A stretch of 64,000 nt of DNA from Quillaja saponaria (Eukaryota; Streptophyta; Magnoliopsida; Fabales; Quillajaceae): positions 10,168,001 to 10,232,000 of the forward strand of contig CM055611.1 of NCBI GenBank assembly GCA_029379385.1, read 5' to 3'. The position numbers and the translations under genes were made by a program. The notes beneath the pieces were generated by a model. It had not been told where the DNA came from. It saw only the letters and a list, made by a program, of their open reading frames with translations, and searched no databases. Below are positions 34,823 to 45,735 of this stretch, one piece after another; positions within the stretch are counted from its first letter, which is position 1, and the number at the start of each line of letters is the position of its first letter.

Positions 34823-34865
<43 letters not shown>

Positions 34866-35173
34866 TAGGAACTAATTTTATTATATTGTATTATTGATTA
34901 ATTAAAGCTTGAAACATGAAACATGAAACAATATGTATATACGTGTATATATAATTTTTTAATGGAAATTGATTGTCCACCACCAAATTGAAGAACAAAG
35001 CTAGACCATAAGTAGATATTATTATACTATGCTATCTTTGTCTTTTCTTTTCCCCTTATCTACACCGACTGAGCTTTCCTTTTTGTTTCATCTTTGCCTG
35101 TGTCTGTAATAACTTGAAGCCAACATGCATATTAACATGTTGTACATGGACTGTGTCATTAAGTAAATACCAA

Positions 35174-35208
<35 letters not shown>

Positions 35209-37753
35209 GAATGAACGCTAACGTAGATATTGTGGTTAGGAGATAAATTGAAGTAAGAAGAGTTTAATTTATTTAGAATGTGTCAATTGAGGGATTAACA
35301 AATATGCTACAATTACAAAATGACAAATTATATATATATATATATATGATTATATAAATATATAAGAAACACTTGTGGCACATGATTTTTCCCATTATTT
35401 TGTTAAGCTTTCTTTTTATCCTTTCCTTTCTTTTGCTTGTCATTTTCCTTGGTGAAAAGCTGTCCGTTGCTTCTTCTTTCTACGATTTTCTTTTGGCGAT
35501 TGTTGGAATTTTTGGAGGATGAAGGCTACCGTGAACCTTTTCCTTTGCCATTTAAATTCAAGTCTTGACTAAATTCCTTGCGTGGAGATTGAAGGAGGTT
35601 AGGAGCTGAATTTTTAAATCAGCTGGAAGTACCACTTTATCCTTTCATTTGGTTGCCGAATCCTCTGCTTCCTGCACTTGGAGAACAACCAGCCATACCT
35701 CTTGTTTTTTTTGCCTAAGAATCCCTAGCTTTTATGTTGATTAAATTAGGTTCAAGGTAAAGATATATATTATTTTTTTGTTCTCTTGATGGTGGATGTT
35801 TTTTTCTCCTTGATGGGGGTGGTCTCCTTGGATATTGGTGGCTGTGTTGGTTTGGAAAATACATGAAATGAAGTTAAGCTGGAAATTCCAGCCATGAGAG
35901 TGAAGAATTTTTCTTACTCGTGAGGACTAAAACGGTATGTGTGTGAGTTGGATGGTAGGATTAAGTGAAACGGGTAGGAGGTTAGAAGTGATGAAACAGG
36001 GGACGGCTATGGAATCATAATTGTTGGGATGTTGAACCCGTGAAAGGGAATAGCAAAACCAGCCCCTTTTTTTTTATCGGCATAAAAACAGTGGCTTGGC
36101 TCTCTTTCATGCCATCCAACGGTAGCTTGACTTAAGACAGCAAATATGCTGCCATATTTGTTATAAAGTTGAAGGAGCTTAATCAATTCTTAATTCAAGT
36201 ATTAGCAGAGTTGATTTAGGAGTTAAATGTTGGACGTTAAGGTGCAATATGGCAAAAGAAACAAGTGCAAAAAATTTCATCACTATCAACCCTTAATTTA
36301 GTTAAATTAGCCATGTTAATATTAATGGTTTTAATTCCTAAGTTAGGTGAATTGTGGGAATCCCTATTAAATCTAAGTGAGGAAGTGAAATTTGTAATTT
36401 GTGTAGGAATTATGGAATACCAGGTTAAGTTGGAATCGAAGAATTAGTATTTATAAACAATTCGAAGTGATTAATTTTATTCTAATTTTTAACGGTTAAA
36501 TTATTCAGTAAATGTTCAAGATAAATTAGTCTTAAATAGTACGTTAATATATATATATATATATATGAATCAAGGAATTAACCTAGTAATTATTAATATA
36601 AATAACATACAAATTGATGACTTTCAGCTCCGGATTGTATCGAGGATATTCTAACCCGGTCTCAGGATAAGTGGAACGACAAACCACATACTTGAGTAGT
36701 GAGTGAATTACGTGCATTTTGGTTGCCAGATAATTGTGTGAAATAAATTATATGAATTTGAATAATTGATTGATATTTGATATTGGTTATGGTTGATAAG
36801 GACTAACAAAATGAGATTTTTCTGAGAAATGATTTTTATTTTCCAAAATTGAAATCCAGGTGTAGCTAAGAAATTTATGAAATATTCTAATTCTGGATAA
36901 ATGTTTTAAAAGTAGAGTACTCAGCCCTGATGGGATGGATTATGTACTGAGATTAATCTATTGGTATATGCCCGATAGGGGGTGATATTGTTGTGCGGGG
37001 CTGAGTTACTTGTTGGCCCTTTGCTTGCTTTGTAATGCTTTGATTATTTTGTTTGGAATTGTGAACTTCAGATATTTGAACTGATTTATATATGTTGTTA
37101 AACTTTTGAATCGTGGTTTTATGAAAACTACAAGTATGTGCGAGTACTATTGAATTAAGACATGAATATTAGTACTTAGAAATTAAATGATAATACATGT
37201 GCTTTGATTGATGCTAGTACCTTTGGAGTACATTATTTGCTCACTGAGTCTATGGGATTCACTCTTCTTTGTTGATATATATTTTTTTAGTAGCACGACT
37301 TCAACATATAGCTTTGAAGAGCTCATGACCTATCGATAAAGTACGAAAGGTATTTTTCAGAATCTCATACTTGTAGCTAAAGGATGAAAGTTTGCAGTCA
37401 CGATTAAGGTGTTCGGTTCTATGAATTGTTTGTGTAAAAGTCAATTTGATACAATTTATGGTATTCATGGAGTGGAGCTCCTTGGTTATGTTGTCTTTGT
37501 TGTCATTTAATTGAAGGTAATCAAGAATTTACAAGTTGGTATTTTGGGCATGTTCCACATTACTAGGAACTTTTGCCAAAATTTTTAGTAAATTGTTATT
37601 TGTGTTAGTAAACAAACTTTTACAGTTAATTTCTGTTTTAGTAAATTTATTTTTAGTCAAGAGTTGTATTGATTTCTTTGTTTTGAAGTCAGGATTACGG
37701 AGGTTTGATTATTCAATCCTTCGGCCAGTGATGCCTCTGTGAGGGGTGTGACA
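34275..37753 (+). mobile_element. 5' LTR of the LARD-like element
   Basis: 3,479 bp from TATAATAACCCGATATATT (TG mutated to TA) to GAGGGGTGTGACA. Family L landmarks are TCCGGATTGTATCGAGG, GTGCGGGGCTGAGTTACTTG and TTGCTCACTGAGTC. It carries long TA runs near 34644, 34782, 34828, 35178 and 36548. It contains a segment inverted relative to the 3' LTR (about 34675-34798). Confidence 0.9.
34644..34862 (+). repeat. TA microsatellites with an inverted repeat in the 5' LTR
   Basis: Arms at about 34675-34708 and 34794-34828 are inverted copies: TTTTCACCCATCAATA against TATTGATGGGTGAAAA, with TTATT runs on their outer sides. They are separated by about 86 bp and bounded by TA runs. The 3' LTR has a single arm and the intervening DNA in the opposite orientation (42678-42770). 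Confidence 0.88.
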
Positions 37754-37756
37754 AGT

Positions 37757-37768
37757 TGGTATCAGAGC
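37757..37768 (+). other. tRNA-Met primer-binding site of the LARD-like element
   Basis: TGGTATCAGAGC three bases after the LTR end GTGTGACA. It is a perfect match to the usual plant initiator-Met primer site. Confidence 0.93.
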
Positions 37769-37958
37769 ATGGGTTAGAGATCTATGACTGCAAATATGGG
37801 ACGTTGTTGCTTTGTTTGCCTACATTACTCGGGGCGTATGTGGACTTAGTGATACGTTCTAATTCATCCTGAAACTTCAAGTTGTAATTTTATAATGAAC
37901 TATCCTTGGCCTTATACAATAAATGAGCGTGAAATTTATTCGTTTTTGTTTGTTAGAC

Positions 37959-38027
37959 ATGATGACACGCAGTGATTATGTTAAGAATGTGAGAGCTACT
38001 AGAATATTGGCCTTGATTAGAAGTTAA
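37959..38027 (+). pseudogene. Truncated gag start, 22 codons
   Basis: The leader after the primer site is similar to that of the minus-strand chromovirus-like element and leads to the same paired ATG with flanks like TTGTTAGAC/ATGATG. Translation gives MMTRSDYVKNVRATRILALI, then two more residues and TAA. Only the first few residues resemble the neighbour's MMQRSSRVAG, after which gag is gone. It could simply be the leftover of a deletion, or a short upstream-type frame; no function can be claimed. Confidence 0.55.
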
Positions 38028-39180
38028 TCAGATCTTGGATATCTTTGATCATAGATTAAGTTATAAACAATCATGAGTAACTTAGTTGAAATCTTGAATT
38101 TAACAATAGTAGTAGTTTAACTAAATAGACTGTTGTTTGTAAAATTATTATACTTAAGACTTAAATAAGAACAACGGGGAGTAAAGGAAATAAATAATCT
38201 ACTTTATATAGACTATAGGAACTATTGAAGAAACCCATTTCGAATCTGTTTATTCTTATCTCGAGATGGATCATAGAAATGTATATATATGCATAGTTTA
38301 CTCACTTCCTCCTAAATCTTCTCAAAAAGATATGATAAGCTTCCTTTTTAACGTAAACTTACAAACTAATTCCAATATTAAACATCGAATCCTGGAATTA
38401 CCATACTTATTGGTTAGAAGAAAAGAATAATGTGTTATGGCAGTATATCAATTAATGGCAATTGAATTTGTCCTTCCACAATATTATTAATTTATTTGGT
38501 TGGTTATAAAGACTCAAACGTTTTTTCATTCAGAATATCATCACGCTTAAATCACGAAGGAGTAATATTCTGGAAGTTATTTTCCGTAACCAATGTAGTA
38601 TAACGAGATCTTAATCATGCTTTTTGAATCTATTAACTTTCATATATCATGAGAGCAAGAAGTAAGGAGTAACATGCGAAATATTTTGTGTGGTTTTGCA
38701 AACATTTAAAAAAAATAATAAATAAATAAGCTTTGTGTTAAATTCTTGAAGTATAAATTTATTTATTTTTGATAAAATGAGTTTAAAGTTTGAAATCTAT
38801 TAGGTTGAGTGAGTATGTTTTGATGTCTGATGAGAAGTTAAGCCTGAGATTCATAGAACTTCTTTATTCAAGGCTTTTCGTTAAGTTCTAATATTTTTAT
38901 TTAATTTAGTTTATAACAATTAAATCAATTTTGGTAATACCCGTTACAATACTTATTATTCAGAGAGAAAATTGTTCAAGTAGTATTGATTATTTATTAA
39001 CATAATGTTACAATCCAGTATAGTAACATTGGAAAAGTTGACTTAGATCTTGATTTTTGTTTCAAATAATTTTAGTGACAAATGAAGTGACGTCCTTTCT
39101 AATAGAATACCAAAATTTCGATGATATACTCAGGTATTCTTTTCATTTTTCTTAATTGAAAAGACAATTGGGAAATAAAA
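38028..39180. other. Non-coding internal region of the LARD-like element
   Basis: 1.15 kb with no gag or pol peptide on either strand and no tandem structure. It is typical of the filler in large retrotransposon derivatives. Confidence 0.6.
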
Positions 39181-39185
39181 ACAAT

Positions 39186-39339
39186 TATTAGGAATATAAT
39201 ATTATTATATTGTGTAGTCCCACATTGTTTATATGTGGAAGTCTATGTTTTATTATTTACTATAAATAAAGCTTATGGGTGTAGGTTTTGAAAAATCAAT
39301 CAAGGCCACAATCATTTTCTTCTTCTATTTTATTTAACA
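39186..39339 (+). repeat. 5' LTR of the TRIM
   Basis: 154 bp from TATTAGGAATATAAT to TTTATTTAACA, directly followed by the primer site. Confidence 0.92.
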
Positions 39340-39507
39340 TGGTATCAGAGCAGGTTTAAAACCCAAGCCCGATCTTGGTCCTATTTCCAAAAAAACCCTA
39401 ATCTTCTCTTTCTTTTATCTAGCCGCCACATGAAGAAAAAGAAGAAAAAAAAAAAAAAGGGCTTTACCGCCAGCTATCATCAAACCTAGTTGTTTCTTCC
39501 ATTCACT

Positions 39508-39620
39508 CCTCATTCTAGCATGTCTATCTATTGTTGCTGCGTTTCATTCCAGCATGTCTCTCTACTGCTGCGTTTCATTCCAGTGTGTCTCTCTATTGCT
39601 GCCTTTCATTCCAGCAATAC
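39508..39620 (+). repeat. Tandem repeats inside the TRIM
   Basis: About 33-bp units built on TTCATTCCAGCATGTCTCTC and TATTGCTGCG, three full copies plus partial ones. A second, looser duplication (GTGTCTCTTTCCAGC plus TTTATTTTTCTGGAAAATCC) follows at about 39783-39900. Confidence 0.82.
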
Positions 39621-40048
39621 GATTATTATTCATCAGTATGTCTACCTCTGAAAAAATTGAAATCGCCAATTCACTTGAAGTTTCACTATTTAAATACGGT
39701 TCATCCCCTTTTCTTTTCAAGCCTATTTAGGGTTTGACGGCTCAAAGAGTTTGACAGCTCAACAGTATCTTCATGAACTTCCCGTTGTGTCTCTTTCCAG
39801 CGGTGCTCCTTTTATTTTTCTGGAAAATCCCGTTGTTCATTTTTTCAACGGTGCTCTCTTTATTTTTCCAGAAAATCCGGCTGTGTCTCTTTCCAGCCAA
39901 CACGAGTACTATTCATGGGTACCGGTATGTTCATCAAACTGGATTGAAGCTTCACTTAGATTGTTGTAAGTAAATGGGAGTGTTGAGATTGGTAATTGGG
40001 TTTTATTTGTACAAGATTGAGCATTATAAGCTCCATCTTGAGGGGGAG

Positions 40049-40202
40049 TATTAGGAATATAATATTATTATATTATGTAGTCCCACACTGTTTAGATGTG
40101 GAAGTCTATGTTTTATTATTTACTATAAATAAAGCTTATGGGTGTAAGCTTTGAGAAATCAATCAAGGCCACAATCATTTCCTTCTTCTATTTTATTTAA
40201 TA
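40049..40202 (+). repeat. 3' LTR of the TRIM
   Basis: 154 bp from TATTAGGAATATAAT to TTTATTTAATA, followed by the target duplication ACAAT. Confidence 0.92.
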
Positions 40203-40207
40203 ACAAT

Positions 40208-40774
40208 AAATAATAAACCCAGTGAAAATGAGTAAAAATTTATTTAACATTTCGTTCATTTGGTTTTATAGTTGAATAAATTATATCGCTAATATCAATT
40301 TAAAAAAAAAAAAAAAAAAAGTAAAAAAAAGGGTTATAGAACGCCAGTTCATGAACAACCAAATATTATATGAACTAGTATAGGTTCTATTTAAAGTCAA
40401 TGGGTTTTCTTAAAAAGATCTTACTAGATGCATTAAGTTATTCTAAAAATGGACCAGTTGTTAGTAAAATCTATTGTCAGCTTTTGTAAATCACTCGTTT
40501 AGGCGAGGATTTTAAATATATTGTAAGTTAAATCTATACAAATAAATAACCAACCTGCAATAAATAAGAAAAGTACAGTAATGCTCTAAATAAATTAGCA
40601 TCATGCACTAGTAATGGTAGTAGTAAAAGTTTTGTATCATGAAAATTATATGTCACATGTAGCAGTATTACGTAGACAACTCTATTGTGACAGATAAAAT
40701 TATTTCGGGTATTTTAAATTTTTTTTATGTATATGTAGAAAAGATACTTATACGTCCTTTAAAGGAAATAAGAA
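40208..40774. other. Non-coding LARD interior, right of the TRIM
   Basis: AT-rich, with a poly(A) run at about 40301-40330. No peptide similarity seen. Confidence 0.5.
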
Positions 40775-41445
40775 AGTTCAGAAATTCTGGGCAGAGGATA
40801 CTTGTTTTTAACTGTGACCTTATTCAACTGTCGGTAATCGATACATAGTCTAAATGAGTCATCTTTCTTTTTAACAAACAAAACCGGAGCATCCTAAGGA
40901 GTTGAATTGGGACGAATGAATCTTTTATCTAGTAAGTCTTGCGATTACACTTTAAGCTCCCTTAACTCACTAGGAGCCATCCGATAAGGGGAAATAGAAA
41001 TTGACTGAGTACCAGGTAATAATTCAATGTCGAATTCAATCTCCTGATTGGGAGGAAGCCTAGGAAGCTCTTCAGGAAATACATCAGAAAACTCCCTCAC
41101 CACCGGAATACAATCTAAAGGAGGACACTCTAACTGAGTATCCCTGACAAAAACTAAATAGGCCTGATGCTTCTTTCTAATAAGCCGTCTCGCCTGAATA
41201 GCTAAAATTAGACTACAAGAAACTTCACTCTGATCCCCTTGAAAAATAAAAGTTGACTTGGCAAGAATACTAAACTTAACACTCTTATTGCAACAATCTA
41301 CCAAGGCATGATGATTAGACAACCAATCCATGCCTAGAATCACATCATACTCTAACATATTTAGTATGACTAAGTTTGCCAAATAATTATCATCACCCAC
41401 AAGAACCTCACATGAAGATATATACCGGTTGGCTAGAATAGTTAA
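40775..41445 (-). pseudogene. Antisense gypsy protease / RT start fragment in the LARD
   Basis: On the minus strand an open stretch (41400-40945) encodes the end of a Ty3/gypsy protease, LEYDVILGMDWLSNHHALVD, and the linker EFSDVFPEELPRLPP. The start of reverse transcriptase follows, LLPGTQSISISPYRMAPSEL. After a frame break it continues to [20 protein letters not shown] near 40810. The same region occurs in sense orientation in the + strand element at about 50225-50830. Here it is opposite to the host LTRs, so it is either a nested scrap or an inverted leftover of the parent. RT catalytic residues are absent. Confidence 0.82.
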
Positions 41446-42229
41446 GAAGTGGTGATAAACAATATAAGTATAAAATACATTGAATCAATAAATATTGTGA
41501 ATTAGAATAAATAAGATCTTATATATACGATTTTATAGGTACAATCAGAATAGATATTGATCGCAAACTCAACTAACTGTTATAATCTAATATGAAACTA
41601 AGAAATTAGAATAATACAATGTAAGTCTTTGAAAAAAAAAAAACAACTTAGAATTTGAGGTAAATAATAACTAAATTATTTCACTTAGGTAATTATTGGA
41701 TTTAGTTTATCAATCTAAATTTTAAATAAGAAATATGATATGATACTGAAACATGGATTGGGGTTTAGGTGTTTAATTATCAGAGTGGCGTAGCGGAAAT
41801 GTGGTGGAGAGTTGTGATAAAACATTAAGTTTAAGTGTTTCTAAAAAGCTAAGTTCGTTTTCAAGGGAATCAAATTAAAATTTCCTATAATTTAATTTCA
41901 GCTATTTAATTAAGTTACACGTTTAACTTAATCAGGCTTAGTTAATTTACGTTAGTGTACATCCACTATTGAAAAAGTTTCATGTGTTACAAATTTCAGA
42001 AATAGAAGTGGATAAGAATTTAACGTATGAAGAATAATTAGTGGTGATTATGAATAAATAAGTTTGTAAACTTTGATTAAAAACCATTTCTTTGGAAAAT
42101 AAACAATATCTTTATAAACAATAAATTACGTGGGAAATTGAGGTTGTAGTGAAATGACAACAACTACATCCGATTTAGGTAAACAATTATCCGTATCTTA
42201 TGTTGTTAAAATTCGGGATGAATTTCTTT
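41446..42229. other. Non-coding LARD interior, 3' part
   Basis: AT-rich DNA with no open frame of note. Its last 40 bp (TTGTTAAAATTCGGGATG...) resemble the region before the polypurine tract of the element at 47539-60045. Confidence 0.5.
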
Positions 42230-42240
42230 AAGGGGGGAGA
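42230..42240 (+). other. Polypurine tract of the LARD-like element
   Basis: AAGGGGGGAGA, one base before the 3' LTR start TGTAACAACC. This is the expected plus-strand priming site. Confidence 0.9.
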
Positions 42241-42241
42241 T

Positions 42242-42635
42242 TGTAACAACCTGATATATTAATATACATGTTAGAACGTTTGTACATGACTAGTTGTGAG
42301 TAGGTGAATAAAATGTTACACAAACTAAAAATTTATAATTGAATACTTGAATAAATAAATATAGAAATAATGCAAGAGTTAATTTTTATTATATAATTGG
42401 TTAACTTGTAGCTTAAAAAAAATATTAATAATAAATAAATAAATAAATAATAATAATAATATATTATTATTATTATTATACATAGTAGTATTAAAATTAA
42501 AGAATATTATGTATGTGTATACATGTGGTAGAAGAATTAATTTTGTTATAATTCGATAGTGTGAGGTACGTTTTAGCATGTTCATAGTTAATGTATAAAA
42601 TTTGATGAATAAATGTACAGTAGAATTAATAGAAT

Positions 42636-42681
<46 letters not shown>

Positions 42682-43113
42682 TATGTAATTAAGAAAATTT
42701 TGCTAAACTTGAAAATTATAAAGTTAATGGTGTAAGCATTATTGATGGGTGAAAACAATAATAAAAAATAAAATAAAATATATATATATATATATATACA
42801 CACATGTTAGGAACTAATTTTGTTATATTGTATTATTGATTAATTAAAACTTGAAACTTGAAACATGAAACAATATGTATATATGTATATATATAATTTT
42901 TTTATGGATATTGATTGTCCACCACCAAATTGAAGAACAAAGCTAGACCATAAGTAGATATTATTATACTATGTTATCTTTGTCTTTTCTTTTCCCCTTA
43001 TCTACCGACTGAGCTTTCCTTGTTTTATCCTTGCTCGTGTCTGTAATAACCTGAATTCGACATGCATGTTAAGATGTTGTACGTAATCTGTGTCATAAGG
43101 TAAATACCAACTA

Positions 43114-43155
<42 letters not shown>

Positions 43156-45735
43156 GAATGAATGAAAGCGAACGTAGATATTACGGTTATGAGGTAAATT
43201 GAAGTAAGTAGAGTTAAATTCATTTGGAGTGTGCCAATTGAAGGATTAATAAATATGTTACAATTACAAAATGAAAAATTGTATATATATAATATATATG
43301 ATTATATAAATATCTAAGAAACACTTGTGGAACATGATTTTTCCCATTATTTTATTAAGCTTTCTTTTTATCCTTTCCTTTCTTTTGCTTGTCATTTTCC
43401 TTGGTGAAAAGCTGTCCGTTGCTTCTTCTTTCTACGATTTTCTTTTGTGATAATTGGAATTTTTGGAGGATGAAGGCTGCCGTGAACCTTTGTCTTCGCC
43501 ATTTAAATTCAAGTCTTGATTAAATTCCTTGCGTGGAGATTGAAAGAGGTTAGGAGCAGAATTTTTAAATCAGCTGGAAGCACCACTCTATCCTTTCATT
43601 TGGTTGCTGAATCATCTGTTTCCTGCACTTGGAGAACAACCAGCCATACCTCTTGTTTTTTTTTGCCTAAGAATCCCTAGCTTTTATGTTGATGAAATTA
43701 GGTTCAAGGTAAAGAACTTTTTTTTTTTCTTTTTTTTTTTCTCTTGACCATGGATGTTTTTTTTTTTCCTTCATGGGGGTGGCCTCCTTGGATATTGGTG
43801 GCTGTGTTGGTTTGGAAAATACATGAAATGAAGTTAAGCTGGACATTCCAGCCATGAGGGTGAAGAATTTTTCTTACCCGTGAGAACTAAAACGGTGTGT
43901 GTGTGAGTTGGATGGTAGGATTAAGTGAAACGGGTAGGAGGTTGGAAATGATGAAATAGGAGACGGCTATGGAATCATAATTGTTGGGTTGTTGAACCGT
44001 GAAAGGGAATAGCAAAACCAGCCCCTTTTTTTTTATCGGTATAAAAACAATGGCTTGGCTCTCTTTCATGCCATCCAACGGTAGCTTGACTTAAGACAGC
44101 AAATATGCTGCCATATTTGTTATAAAGTTGAAGGAGCTTAATCAATTCTTAATTCAAGTATTAGCAGAGTTGATTTAGGAGTTAAATGTTGGACGTTAAG
44201 GTGCAATATGGCAAAAGAAACAAGTGCAAAAAATTTCATCACTATCAACCCTTAATTTAGTTAAATTAGCCATGTTAATATTAATGGTTTTAATTCCTAA
44301 GTTAGGTGAATTGTGGGAATCCCTATTAAATCTAAGTGAGGAAGTGAAATTTGTAATTTGTGTTAGAAATTATGGAATACCAGGTTAAGTTGGAATCGAA
44401 GAATTAGTATTTATAAACAATTTGAAGTGATTAATTATTCTAATTTTTAACGGTTAAATTATTTAGTAAATGTTCAAGATGAATTAGTTTTAAATAGTAC
44501 GTTAATATATATATATAGTGTTAATGAATTAAGGGATTAACCTTGTAATGATTAATATAAATAACATACAAATTGATGACTTTTAGCTCTGGATTGTATC
44601 GAGGATATTCTAACCCAGTTTTAGGATAAGCGGAATGACGAACCACATATTTGAGCAGTGAGTGAATTATGTGCACTTTGGTTGCTAGATAATTGTATGA
44701 CATAAATTATATAAATTTGAATAATTGATTGATATTTGTTATTTGATATTGGTTGTTGTTGATAAGGGCCAACAAAAATGAGATTTTTTGTTTCCAAGAA
44801 ATGATTTTTATTTCCGAAATTAAAATCTGGGTGCACCTAGAATCTTATGATTTGAATTTCTGAAATATTATTATTCTAATAAATATTTTAAAAGTAGAGT
44901 ACTCAGCCCCAATGGGATAAATTATGTACGGAGATTAATCTGTTGTGCGGGCACGTATATGCCCGATAGGGGGTGATATTATTGTGCGGGGTTGATTACT
45001 TGTTGGCCCTTTGTTTGCTTTATAATGCTTTGATTATTTTGTTTCGAATTGTGAACTTCGGATATTTGAACTGATTTATATATGTTGTGAAACATTTGAA
45101 TCATGGTTTTATGAGAACTACAAGTATGTGCGAGTACTATTGAATTAAGATGTGAATATTAGTACTTTAAATTAAATGATAGTACATGTGCTTTGATTGA
45201 TGCTGGTACCTTTAGAGTACATTATTTGCCTCACTAAGTCTGTGAGACTCACCCTTCTTTGTTGATAATTTTTTTTTAGTAGCAGGACTTCAATATAAAG
45301 TGCAGGACTTCAATATAAAGTACTGCAAGGTATTTTTCAGAATCTCATACTTGTAGCTAAAGGATGAAAGTTTGCAGTCATGATTAAGGTGTTTGATTCT
45401 ATGAATTGTTTGTGTAAAAGTCAATTTGATACAGTTTATGGTATTCACAGAGTGTAGCTCCTTGGTTATGTTGTCTTTGTTGTCATTTGATTGAAGGTAA
45501 TCAAGAATTTACAAGTTGGTATTTCGGGCATGTTCCACATTGCTAGGGAACTTTTACTGAAATTTTCAGTAAATTGTTATTTGTGTTAGTAAACAAGCTT
45601 TTATAGTTAACTTCTGTTTTAGTAAATTTATTTTTAGTCACGAGTAGGATTGGTTTCTTTGTTTTGAAGTCAGGGTTACGGAAGATTTGGTTATCCAATC
45701 CTCTGGCCAGTCATGTCTCTGTGAGAGGTGTGACA
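42242..45735 (+). mobile_element. 3' LTR of the LARD-like element
   Basis: 3,494 bp from TGTAACAACCTGATATATT to GAGAGGTGTGACA, parallel to 34275-37753 except for the inverted segment, microsatellite lengths and scattered changes. TA runs lie at about 42639-42680 and 43115-43153. Positions 44051-44363 are identical to 36092-36404. Confidence 0.9.

Larger units (their letters stand above)
39186..40202 (+). mobile_element. TRIM (miniature LTR retrotransposon), 1,017 bp
   Basis: Two 154-bp LTRs (39186-39339 and 40049-40202) flank 709 bp. The primer site TGGTATCAGAGC follows the 5' LTR at once (39340-39351), and the polypurine tract TTGAGGGGGAG (40038-40048) abuts the 3' LTR. Perfect 5-bp duplications ACAAT lie at 39181-39185 and 40203-40207. 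The LTRs differ at about eight positions by eye. Each has a promoter-like ACTATAAATAAAGC. Both LTR starts read TATTAGG where TGTTAGG is expected. No protein is encoded: the open frames at 39531-39973 follow the internal repeats. Confidence 0.93.
34275..45735 (+). mobile_element. LARD-like non-autonomous LTR retrotransposon, 11.5 kb
   Basis: Two direct LTRs (34275-37753 and 42242-45735), a tRNA-Met primer site, a polypurine tract and a 5-bp target duplication with one mismatch (TACAA/TATAA) define a complete element. The 4.5 kb between the LTRs encodes no gag-pol. It has a gag start that stops after 22 codons, a TRIM insertion, and an antisense protease/RT piece. Leader and polypurine regions are similar to those of the chromovirus-like elements beside it, so those, or relatives, probably supplied its proteins. 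The LARD label is by analogy with large LTR derivatives known from other plants. Confidence 0.85.

Noticed and set aside
39531..39973. Overlapping open frames of 66-72 codons
   Set aside because: They follow the internal tandem repeats of the TRIM and have no domain; such elements are non-coding.
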